Source of the DNA: DATJGF01 sp035495315
GTDB taxonomy: Bacteria > Verrucomicrobiota > Verrucomicrobiia > Limisphaerales > UBA8199
Assembly (NCBI GenBank): GCA_035495315.1
Contig: DATJGF010000035.1
Location: 1-41,829 of the forward strand
Direction: 5' to 3'
DNA length: 41,829 nucleotides
Shown here: positions 8,067-16,678 of the stretch, one piece after another
Numbering within the stretch: the stretch's first letter is position 1
How the letters are laid out: the number at the start of each line of letters is the position of its first letter
The notes under the pieces: model-generated
What the model was told of the DNA's origin: nothing
The model's database searches: none
What the model saw: the letters and a program-made list of their open reading frames with translations, nothing else
Position numbers and translations under genes: made by a program

Positions 8067-9593
8067 ATGAATAGTCTAAGCATCTTCAACTTGATCGTCC
8101 CCACACTCGAACTGAGCGTTCCCGTTTATGGCCTGCTCCTCGTCCGGCGGTTCGGCAGCCGTAGCGTCGGGCGGTTCCTCGTCTGTGCGTTGTGTGCGTT
8201 GTCCCTGTTGCACTTGGTTCAGTGGCTCAAAGGCAGCGCGATTGCCCTGCCGGGTTCGGAGCTGATCGTCGCCTTCGCCTCAGGGCTCTTGCTGATTGGG
8301 ATGGGGCACCTTCAAGGGTTATACACTCAACGCCGCCAGAGCGAGTTTGCGGAGCAGAAGCTCTCTGCCGATTGGCAGCTGACCCTCAAGGACAAGACTA
8401 CAGACCTTGCGACCGCCATCGAACAACTGCGCGAAGAACTTGCACGCCATCAGGCGAGCCAGCAGCTCCTGCGGCAGTCCGAGCAGCAATACCGCTTTCT
8501 TTTTACTGAAAGTCCGCAGCCGCAGTGGATCTTTGACCTGCGTTCTTTAAAAGTGCTGGCGGTGAACCGCGCCGCGCTGGCCCTGTTCGGGTTTAGCCAG
8601 GAAGAGTTTATGGGGTTATCCGCCCGAAGGCTGTTGCAACCTGACGCTGCCGGATTCTTCCTGCGAGATGTTGCCGGCCCGTGCCCGAAAGCTCAGTCGC
8701 GCGGGTGTTGGCCGTTCTGCACCAAGGAAGGCACCCGCCTCGAGGCAGAGATTAGCGCAGTCGATTTGAACTACGACGGTTGTCCTGCCCGCCTGCTTGC
8801 AGCGATCCCTGTTATCGAGCGAGTGCGCTTCGAGCCGGAACAGCCCGCCGAGCCCACGAAGATTGAGAGGGTTAGTGGCCCCAACTGCAACATTCCTCGT
8901 TCGGTCCATCTCAATACTCGCTTCGTCGATAGTCAGCCCAGCGTTGTGGCTCACAAATCTCCAGCGCCCGAGTCCATTTCGGAGCCCCAAAAGACCGCTG
9001 AAGAAGCAAGTCGCCCGGTTGCTCCCACACGCGAAGTCCTTTCATTGCCCGTCCTCAATTCAGTTCCAGTAGAATCTCCCAAAACTGTTGCGGCTGCGCC
9101 GAGGCTCAGCGATATCCCCCACACTGCCCCTGCAAAACTACCTGACTTGCGGCGTACCCAAGCTACTCCCCTCGCGCCGAAGCCGGCCACGGCCCGCCGC
9201 AGTACACCCGGCAAAGAAACCATCTTGTTGGTCGAGCCCGAAAGCAAATCCCGCGGCCTGGCTCGCCACATCTTAAGCCGCCAAGGGTATCGCGTCATCG
9301 AGACCGACTGTCCCTCGACGGTGCTGGCGCTCTGGGAAAGCGAATCTACCTGCGTCGATGTGCTCCTGACCGACGTCGCCTTGCCCGAGGGCATTTCCGG
9401 CGGCGCCCTGGCCGACCAACTGCGGCAGACCAAGCCTGAACTAAAGGTAGTCTACACTTCCGCCCCGCTCGACGGTGCCGAGGGGGAAGCTGCACCGGCG
9501 GACGCAACTATTATCCCTAAACCGTACACCCCGGACAAACTGCTCGAGGCGGTTAGGAATTGCCTGGTGCAACCTTTCGCGTCTATCGCGTAA
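8067..9593 (+). CDS. Membrane PAS - linker - receiver (REC) protein without kinase domain
   Basis: 508 residues. Two to three hydrophobic segments lie in residues 5-80, then a short coiled coil (about 100-140, DKTTDLATAIEQLREELAR) and a PAS domain (about 140-250, YRFLFTESPQPQWIFDLRS). A long Pro/Ala/Ser-rich linker (about 255-380) follows, and a C-terminal receiver domain (about 384-500). The receiver keeps the phospho-acceptor D436 (LLTDVALPEG) and the conserved lysine K485 (IIPKPYTPDKL). The usual acidic pair is EPE at 390-392 rather than DD or ED. There is no HisKA/HATPase domain, so this is not a histidine kinase; it may be a membrane-tethered receiver acting with an unlinked kinase. Its last 11 bases overlap the 3' end of the opposing receiver/PAS gene. 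Confidence 0.8.
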   Translation: MNSLSIFNLIVPTLELSVPVYGLLLVRRFGSRSVGRFLVCALCALSLLHLVQWLKGSAIALPGSELIVAFASGLLLIGMGHLQGLYTQRRQSEFAEQKLSADWQLTLKDKTTDLATAIEQLREELARHQASQQLLRQSEQQYRFLFTESPQPQWIFDLRSLKVLAVNRAALALFGFSQEEFMGLSARRLLQPDAAGFFLRDVAGPCPKAQSRGCWPFCTKEGTRLEAEISAVDLNYDGCPARLLAAIPVIERVRFEPEQPAEPTKIERVSGPNCNIPRSVHLNTRFVDSQPSVVAHKSPAPESISEPQKTAEEASRPVAPTREVLSLPVLNSVPVESPKTVAAAPRLSDIPHTAPAKLPDLRRTQATPLAPKPATARRSTPGKETILLVEPESKSRGLARHILSRQGYRVIETDCPSTVLALWESESTCVDVLLTDVALPEGISGGALADQLRQTKPELKVVYTSAPLDGAEGEAAPADATIIPKPYTPDKLLEAVRNCLVQPFASIA

Positions 9594-10347
9594 GAGTAAT
9601 ATCGTGAGCAAGCGTCGAGGTGCCGACAACCCGACCATGCGCCGCCTTGACCGGCGAGATAGTTAAGGATACGCGCACCACACTCTTGTTCTTGCGCAGG
9701 TGCACCGTCTCAAATCGCGGCACTGGCTCGCCGCACCTCAATTTCTGAAGCATCGCCGATTGCCGTGTTGTTTCATTGGGCGATTCCAGAATCGCAACCG
9801 GGCCGCCGAGGATCTCTGAAGCCGTGTAACCATAAAGTCTTTCAGCGCCTTTATTCCACGTTACGACACTCCCTTCCAGCGTCGTGCCGAAAATTGCCTC
9901 ATTGCAATCCTTTACGATCGACGCCAGCAAAGCGTCGTTGGCCACCGCACGCTTCCGGATGAGACGCTCTCCCGCTGCTTTCAATTCGCGACGGATCGCC
10001 GGACCGAGCTCCGCCAAATCGTCTTTCATGACGCATTCATGCGCCCCCGCCTTTATCAGCTTCACCGCCTGGGCTTCCCCAATCCAACCCGAAACTACAA
10101 TGAACGGTATGTCCAACCCGGTTTCTTTATAGACGGCCAGCGCTTTCAGACCATCGAACTGTGGCAGTTGGTAATCGCAGATGATGAAGTCCCAGGTCCC
10201 CACTTCGAGCGCATGGCGCATTTCGGTCACTGTCTCAACTCGCAGCGAGCGGACGTCCAACCCCTCGCCTTGCAGTTGCCTTACATTGAATAGTGCATCA
10301 TCAATTGAATCTTCAACCTGCAGAACTCGATAATGGGTGCTCATCAA
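9583..10347 (-). CDS. Response regulator with receiver followed by PAS domain
   Basis: 254 residues. The N-terminal receiver domain (about residues 5-125) has the acidic residues E12 and D13, phospho-acceptor D58 in WDFIICDYQLPQFDGL, a serine in IVVSGW and K108 in ECVMKDD. A PAS domain follows (about 138-250, IVKDCNEAIFGTTLEGSVV...YGYTASEILG), ending HDITLTR. No DNA-binding or enzymatic output is present, so its effect probably comes from protein-protein contact. The start could be either of the two adjacent ATGs (10347 or 10344). It is convergent with, and overlaps, the membrane PAS/REC gene, whose domain order is reversed. Confidence 0.85.
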   Translation of the reverse strand: MMSTHYRVLQVEDSIDDALFNVRQLQGEGLDVRSLRVETVTEMRHALEVGTWDFIICDYQLPQFDGLKALAVYKETGLDIPFIVVSGWIGEAQAVKLIKAGAHECVMKDDLAELGPAIRRELKAAGERLIRKRAVANDALLASIVKDCNEAIFGTTLEGSVVTWNKGAERLYGYTASEILGGPVAILESPNETTRQSAMLQKLRCGEPVPRFETVHLRKNKSVVRVSLTISPVKAAHGRVVGTSTLAHDITLTR

Positions 10348-11154
10348 AACGCTCCTCGACTGGTCCGGTCTCCCGGGTTTGTTTCAAAACCTTCCGTTGC
10401 ATGCGCGCATTGAAGCAACCCGGTCGAGTTTTCGCTCATCGACCCTGGATAGCGACGTCGTCATTTGCACGCTCGAATGTGCTCTCTTTGGTCCAACTGG
10501 TTGGATCGGCTTATGTCCTTATTGGATTTCCTTTATTGCTAGCAAATCTCAAAACAACACGCTATCCGGGACCTTCCTGATCCTAGCTAAGCATTTTGCT
10601 GAGATGGGCCCTCAGATCACTCGATGAACGGGTCCGAGCCATGACTAGGCGGGTATCTCCGATCATGTTTGGGGCTTGGAAGAAATCATGAATTTATTAG
10701 CGTGATGCGGCTATGAAAATCAGCGAGTACAAAACCGCGGTCGGAAAAGACATTCCAGAACTTGATAAGGCCAGTCAGCGAACTGATAGGCAAGGCTTCC
10801 AGCCCTTCGGCCGCCCCTACATGGGGGCGTGGAATATTCCTGGGCGTTGCTGACACAATTGGATTCTTTCAGGCAATGGTTCGGCAGCAACTCGCGCCGT
10901 AAAGAATTAATGCACCATTGCGCAAATGGCCTGCGGTTCCCTTGGATGGTCGGCGTCGTAAACGCGCCGCCCACGTAGCGCAGAGTTTCACTCTGCTGTA
11001 CCGCAGACCTCCAGGTCTGCCGGACCTGTCCAGATTACGAACAACTACGGATGCCTCTGAGTTTCAGTGTGATTGACCCCACCGGCGGAATCTGCTAATC
11101 CAATCTTGGCGCTGCTAAGCCATTCTTGAATAAACGCCAGCTAATGTTCTCCTC
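10348..11154. other. Non-coding stretch with one repeat unit
   Basis: About 800 bases between the receiver gene (leftward) and the large secreted protein (rightward). Short open frames here have no signal peptide, domain or ribosome site and read as chance frames. The only clear structure is the paired hairpin at 10981-11020. The promoters for both flanking genes must lie here, but none stands out. Confidence 0.5.
10981..11020. repeat. Paired-hairpin repeat unit
   Basis: CAGAGT (10981-10986) pairs with ACTCTG (10990-10995) over 3 bases. Seven bases on, GCAGACCT (11003-11010) pairs perfectly with AGGTCTGC (11013-11020) over 2 bases. The layout, two adjacent short-looped stems after GTAGCG, is the same plan as the units inside the 1370-residue protein gene (30647-30690). 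Confidence 0.6.
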
Positions 11155-14100
11155 ATGAAGTTCGTCTCCCGCCTGACCCTCTCGCTGCTGTTTCTTACCC
11201 TCAATAGCCATGCCCAGATTATTATTAGCGAGTTCATGGCCGATAACAAACACACGCTAGCTGACGAGAATCAGCAATACCCCGATTGGGTGGAGCTTTA
11301 CAATCCCTCCTCGGGCGCCGTCAATCTGCTCGGTTGGTCGTTAACCGATGACCCCACCCATCAAACCAAGTGGACCTTTCCGAGCACAAATCTGCTCCCC
11401 AAGGCGTTCCTGGTCGTTTTTGCCTCGGGCACTAACCAGGCTATTCCGGGCCGTCCTCTGCACGCGGACTTTAGCCTGAAGGCCAGCGGTGAATATCTGG
11501 CGTTGTTGAAACCGGATGGGGGTGTCGCGACCGAATTCTCGCCGACTTTTCCCGCACAGTACCCCGACATTTCGTACGGCTTGGCGCAGGATGTCACTAC
11601 CAACTCATTGGTCTCAACGGGCGCACCAACGTCGATACTGGTCCCGTTTGATAGCTCGCTGGGGGCCTCATGGACCCAACCGGGTTTCGACGATTCCGGC
11701 TGGTTCAATGGATTTACAGGTATCGGATACGAAACCGCGGTTCCGGGGTTTGCCGTCTATAATTACATCGCTAATGTAGGGGTTTGCGACCTCGGCACTG
11801 CCCAGGGAGTGGCTAGCAATCCTTCGCAGCAGTTGGCTGTTTACGCTGAAAACCCGCAAGTTATCAACTATCTCAATACCGGGTCGGCCGCAAATTATGG
11901 CAATGACCGGACCTTCCCTGGACTCACGCTGGGAGTCGACCAGGACAATTTCGTCACCGAGGCAACGGCCACAATAACGATTCCAGCGCCCGGCAACTGG
12001 TCGTTCGGGGTTAATAGCGACGACGGTTTCAGCTTGAGCATCGGCAGCTTCACGATGTCTTACCCGAACCCGCGCGCGCCGGGCGAAACGATGCAGACTT
12101 TCAACTTCCCCTCCGCCGGGGATTACCCACTCTACCTGATTTTCTACGAGTGCGGCGGGGGCTCGGAGGTGGAACTCTATGCGGCGCAGGGAACCTACAG
12201 CACATGGAACCCGACGAATTTTCGCCTGGTTGGTGATGTCGGTAATGGCGGACTGACGGTGAAGGCCCCGGTAGTCTCTGGCGGCGGGGGCAGCAACCGG
12301 CTCAGTTATCGATCTGATATTACGACAGATATCCAGGCGCAACTGTATGGGGTGAATAGTTCGGCCTACATTCGTGTTGCGTTTGATCCGGGCGACCCCA
12401 CAGCCGTTCAATCGCTTACCCTGCGAATGAAATACGATGACGGCTTTTTCGCCTACCTCAATGGACAATTGGTTGCCAGCCGCAATGCCCCTGCGACCGC
12501 GCAATGGAATTCAATCGCCACCGCGGCACATCCCAATTCGCAGGCGGTCGTTTTTGAGGAGCTGAACCTCTCAGACCGGCTCAATCTTCTTCAACCAGGA
12601 CAAAATGTTTTGGCCATCCAGGGCCTGAATCAAAACGCGACCGATAGCGATTTTCTTATTGTCCCCGAATTGGTCGAATACAAAGTGACCAGCCTCACCA
12701 ATCGATATTTTTCCACTCCGACTCCCGGCGGGTTGAACAATAGCGGTTTTATCGCGTTCGTAGAGGACACCAAGTTCAGTGTCGAGCGCGGCTTCTTCAG
12801 CGGCCCATTCAGCCTCTCGATCACCTCGGCAACCCCCAGCGCGACCATTATCTATACGACGAACGGGTCGGAGCCGTCGTTAACCAACGGCGTCAAGTAT
12901 CTGGCACCGTTGTCAATTTCGCGAACCACGGTGATTCGCGCCGCGGCATTTAAGGACGGCTTTCAGCCATCCAATATCGACACCGAAAGTTATATCTTTG
13001 TTGCCGATGTGATCCGCCAATCGCCGTTGGGCCAGCCCCCGTCCGGGTGGCCCTCGAGCTGGGGGCCCAACATGGTGGATTACGGCATGGACCCGGACGT
13101 GGTCAATAATGCGACTTACAGTGGCGAGATTATCAATGACCTGAAATCGATCCCCAGTTACTGCATTACGACCGATCTGCGCAATCTTTTCGATTCGCTA
13201 ATCGGGATTTACGCTAATGCAGGCAATGATGGTGTCGCCTGGGAAAGGCCTGCTTCGATCGAATTGATCTATCCCGACGGCACCAAGGGTTTTCATATCA
13301 ATGCCGGTATTCGCATCCGCGGAGGGTACAGCCGCAGCCCCGGCAACCCCAAGCACGCGTTCCGCTTTTTCTTCCGGCAGGAGTACGGTGACTCTAAGCT
13401 CAATTACCCGGCCTTTGCCAAACAGGGAGGCGCCGACACCTTTGATGGTTTCGATCTGCGAACGTTCGAGAATTACTCCTGGAGCTTCGACGGCGATTAC
13501 CGGTTTATCGGCTTGCGCGACCAGTTCTCGCGCGACACACAGATTGCCCAGGGGCATCAGGCTGAACGCGGCGACTTTTATCACCTCTACATCAACGGTC
13601 AATATTGGGGCCTCTACAATACTTGCGAGCGGCCAGAAGCCTCTTATGGCGCAACTTACTTCGGCGGCAACAAGGAAGATTACGATGTCATTAAAGTGGA
13701 TACTGGCGCCGGGTACACGATTTTCGCCACGGATGGCAATATGGATGCCTGGACTCGGTTATGGATGGCTGCGACCAATGGGTTCTATACCGCCGCCAGT
13801 TATTTCAAGATCCAGGGGCTCAACGCCAATGGCACGCCTAATCCTGCCTACGAGAACCTGCTCGATGTCGATAACCTGATCGATTACATGCTGGTCATCT
13901 TTTTTACCGGCAATATCGATGCGCCGGTCTCGGCTTTCATCGGCAATACAAACCCCAATAATATGTACGCCGTGCGCAATCGCACGGGGCTCTATGGCGG
14001 GTTCCGATTTTTCGCCCATGATTCCGAGCATACGTTGTTGCACGAATCTGCCCTTGGAAATACCGACGAAATCCACCGCGATCGGACTGGTCCCTTCGCC

Positions 14101-16434
14101 GCGGGTGACCCCATTCAACAGGGCGCAGTAGGGGCTCTGGCCCGTAGCAATCCGCAATACATCTTTTCGCAGTTGACCGTGAATCCCGAGTTCAGAATCC
14201 GCCTGGCGGACCATATCCAACAACAATTCTTCAATGGTGGCGTGCTGACGACCGAGACCTGTCGCGCGCGCTTCCTAACGCGCAGCAACGAAATTTATAG
14301 CGCAGTTGTTGGTGAATCGGCGCGCTGGGGTGATGCCAAACGGTCGACACCATTTACCCGCAACGTCGAGTGGGTAACCGAGATGAACCGCGTCTACGGC
14401 GATTACTTCGGCCAGCGGCCCGGCATCGTCTTAGGCCAGTTGCAAGCCAAAGGTTGGGTCCCAACGGTATCTGCCCCAAGCCTCAATAAGTTTGGCGGAA
14501 ATGTGACCAATGGATTCCAACTTTCAATGAGCGCCCCCGCTGGGACAATCTATTATACGCTTGATGGCACCGACCCACGGCTCATCGGAGGCGGTTGGTC
14601 GCCGGCCGCGCGTATTTACAGTGCTCCATTGACCCTCGCCAACAGCATTCATCTTAAAGCCCGCGCCCTCAGCGGCAGTATTTGGAGTCCGCTCACCGAC
14701 GCTAGCTTCTTTATCATTCAGAATTTCACGGACCTGTTGATCACCGAAATCATGTATCATCCGCCAGGCACGACCAACCTCGACGGAAACGAATTCGAGT
14801 TCATCGAACTGAAGAATGTCGCCAGCACCAATCTGGAGCTGAGCGGCCTTCGCTTCACCAACGGCATCAATTATACTTTCCCCGTAGGTAGCTTTGTTGG
14901 CCCGGGCCAGTTTGTCGTGCTGGTGGCCAATCCGGCTGGCTTTACCAATCGCTACCCTTCGGTGCCCGTGTTTGGCACATATTCCGGCAAGCTTTCCAAT
15001 AGTGGCGATACCCTCATGCTCGTTCACGTTACCGGTGTTCCAATCTGTTTGGTTACTTACGCCACCCGCGCCCCATGGCCTTCCTCTCCCGATGGCACCG
15101 GCTTCTCCCTGGTGCCCACCAATCCGAATTTCAACCCGGATCCATCCAACCCGATCAATTGGCGGGCTAGCAGTATTATTGGCGGTTCACCGGGGGCGGA
15201 TGACCCGGCCTTGAATATCGCGCCAATTTTAATTAACGAGGCGCTGACTCATACCGACCTGCCCGAACTGGATTCGGTCGAGCTTTATAATCCAACTGCG
15301 ACGAACGTCGATATCGGCAATTGGTACCTTACGGACGATCGCACCTCACCGCTCAAATTCCGATTCCCGTCAAAGACGATTGTCCCGGCCAACGGCTTTA
15401 AAGTCGTTACCGAGAACGATTGGAACCCCAATCCCCAATCAAGCAACACTTTCCGCCTCAGCTCACACGGCGAACAAATTTATCTCTATTCTGCCGATAC
15501 CAACGGCGGCTTGACTGGCTACAGCGACGGCTTCGCCTTCGGCGCCGCCGCCAACGGGGTGACTTTTGGCCGATATCTGATTAGTACAGGCGAACCGCAA
15601 TATCCTGCGCAGTTGACCAAGACTCTGGGCGCAGCAAATTTGGGCCCGCGAGTTGGGCCCGTAGTGATCAATGAGATTCATTATCATCCACCGCTAGGCG
15701 GCGACGAGTTTATCGAGCTCAAGAGCATTACGAATGCGCCACTGCAACTCTACAACCCGAGTTACCCCTCGAACACCTGGCGGCTTAATGGCGTCGGCTT
15801 TGATTTTCCCACGAATGTTCAGGTCGCCCCCGGCGGACTCCTTTTACTCGTCGGGATCGACCCGGTTCAGTTCCGCACCAAGTACAGCGTCCCCGCCAGC
15901 GTCCCGATCTACGGACCGTACCCTGGCCATTTGCAGGGCGGAGGCGAGACTCTGGCGTTACAGCGACCCGATATCCCGGACCTGGACACCAACACTGGCA
16001 CCTTGTTCGTGCCTTACATTGATATCGATGTTGTCCATTTCAACGACAAATCGCCCTGGCCGACCAATGCAGATGGTTTTGGTTCCTCGCTCGAACGACT
16101 CTATGCGACTGCTTATGGCAACGATCCGATCAACTGGCGCGCCAGCCTCGCCGGACCTTCGCCAGGTCTTGAAAACAATCCACTGCCGCAACCGATGCAG
16201 ATCGGCTCCATTGGTTTAGCCAACGGTGGTTTGCCAGGTCTGCAACTCCAGTTTTCTCCTGCCCCGGGCCAGAGTTATACCGTTCAGTTTCGTGATTCTC
16301 TGCTCACAGGGACTTGGTCGCGACTGGCGGATGTGGCGGCGCAAAGTCAGGTTCGATCGATTCAAATCATTGATTCGGGATTTGGCAACTCACCACAGCG
16401 GTTCTACCGCATCGTTTCGCCCTGGCAACCGTGA
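11155..16434 (+). CDS. Very large secreted CotH-kinase / lamin-tail domain protein
   Basis: 1759 residues. A signal peptide (residues 1-21) is followed by a lamin-tail domain (22-125, IIISEFMADNKHTLADENQ) and beta-rich, PA14/galactose-binding-like segments (about 165-530). A chitobiase-C-like domain (about 551-616) precedes a CotH-kinase domain (about 664-1010: GIRIRGGYSR, KHAFRFFFRQEYG, FFAHDSEHTLL). A second chitobiase-C-like domain (about 1116-1189) and three more lamin-tail domains follow (starting near 1195, 1357 and 1503). The end is a beta-rich tail (1683-1759, SYTVQFRDSLLTGTW...RFYRIV). CotH domains phosphorylate proteins in spore coats; here the substrate is unknown. The repeated carbohydrate/adhesion modules suggest a surface or extracellular protein. 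No Shine-Dalgarno site precedes the ATG. Confidence 0.88.
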   Translation: MKFVSRLTLSLLFLTLNSHAQIIISEFMADNKHTLADENQQYPDWVELYNPSSGAVNLLGWSLTDDPTHQTKWTFPSTNLLPKAFLVVFASGTNQAIPGRPLHADFSLKASGEYLALLKPDGGVATEFSPTFPAQYPDISYGLAQDVTTNSLVSTGAPTSILVPFDSSLGASWTQPGFDDSGWFNGFTGIGYETAVPGFAVYNYIANVGVCDLGTAQGVASNPSQQLAVYAENPQVINYLNTGSAANYGNDRTFPGLTLGVDQDNFVTEATATITIPAPGNWSFGVNSDDGFSLSIGSFTMSYPNPRAPGETMQTFNFPSAGDYPLYLIFYECGGGSEVELYAAQGTYSTWNPTNFRLVGDVGNGGLTVKAPVVSGGGGSNRLSYRSDITTDIQAQLYGVNSSAYIRVAFDPGDPTAVQSLTLRMKYDDGFFAYLNGQLVASRNAPATAQWNSIATAAHPNSQAVVFEELNLSDRLNLLQPGQNVLAIQGLNQNATDSDFLIVPELVEYKVTSLTNRYFSTPTPGGLNNSGFIAFVEDTKFSVERGFFSGPFSLSITSATPSATIIYTTNGSEPSLTNGVKYLAPLSISRTTVIRAAAFKDGFQPSNIDTESYIFVADVIRQSPLGQPPSGWPSSWGPNMVDYGMDPDVVNNATYSGEIINDLKSIPSYCITTDLRNLFDSLIGIYANAGNDGVAWERPASIELIYPDGTKGFHINAGIRIRGGYSRSPGNPKHAFRFFFRQEYGDSKLNYPAFAKQGGADTFDGFDLRTFENYSWSFDGDYRFIGLRDQFSRDTQIAQGHQAERGDFYHLYINGQYWGLYNTCERPEASYGATYFGGNKEDYDVIKVDTGAGYTIFATDGNMDAWTRLWMAATNGFYTAASYFKIQGLNANGTPNPAYENLLDVDNLIDYMLVIFFTGNIDAPVSAFIGNTNPNNMYAVRNRTGLYGGFRFFAHDSEHTLLHESALGNTDEIHRDRTGPFAAGDPIQQGAVGALARSNPQYIFSQLTVNPEFRIRLADHIQQQFFNGGVLTTETCRARFLTRSNEIYSAVVGESARWGDAKRSTPFTRNVEWVTEMNRVYGDYFGQRPGIVLGQLQAKGWVPTVSAPSLNKFGGNVTNGFQLSMSAPAGTIYYTLDGTDPRLIGGGWSPAARIYSAPLTLANSIHLKARALSGSIWSPLTDASFFIIQNFTDLLITEIMYHPPGTTNLDGNEFEFIELKNVASTNLELSGLRFTNGINYTFPVGSFVGPGQFVVLVANPAGFTNRYPSVPVFGTYSGKLSNSGDTLMLVHVTGVPICLVTYATRAPWPSSPDGTGFSLVPTNPNFNPDPSNPINWRASSIIGGSPGADDPALNIAPILINEALTHTDLPELDSVELYNPTATNVDIGNWYLTDDRTSPLKFRFPSKTIVPANGFKVVTENDWNPNPQSSNTFRLSSHGEQIYLYSADTNGGLTGYSDGFAFGAAANGVTFGRYLISTGEPQYPAQLTKTLGAANLGPRVGPVVINEIHYHPPLGGDEFIELKSITNAPLQLYNPSYPSNTWRLNGVGFDFPTNVQVAPGGLLLLVGIDPVQFRTKYSVPASVPIYGPYPGHLQGGGETLALQRPDIPDLDTNTGTLFVPYIDIDVVHFNDKSPWPTNADGFGSSLERLYATAYGNDPINWRASLAGPSPGLENNPLPQPMQIGSIGLANGGLPGLQLQFSPAPGQSYTVQFRDSLLTGTWSRLADVAAQSQVRSIQIIDSGFGNSPQRFYRIVSPWQP

Positions 16435-16678
16435 GCGGCCAACCGCTAATCTGCACTGAAGAACCCTTTGGATCGACCTCAGTCCACCCCGAGTAAGGCC
16501 TCTGTATTTCGTTTCCGCTCCGGATAATAGGATAATCATTTCGATGAGCTTTAATGAGCGCTTATCAGCGGTTCCTTTCTATGAAACCTTTGACATAATT
16601 CGGGCTTTGGTCCAATTTCCAGCGAAATGCATGGGGCTGGTGCTTCCAGGGGACAGACTGTAAGTATTTGATAACGAG

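Noticed and set aside
10337..10627. A 96-codon open frame in the non-coding stretch
   Set aside because: No recognisable domain, no ribosome site, and overlapping open frames of similar quality; likely chance.
16590..16595. TTGACA as a -35 box before topB
   Set aside because: At 17 bases spacing the -10 position reads CAATTT, a poor match, so a sigma-70 promoter is not supported.
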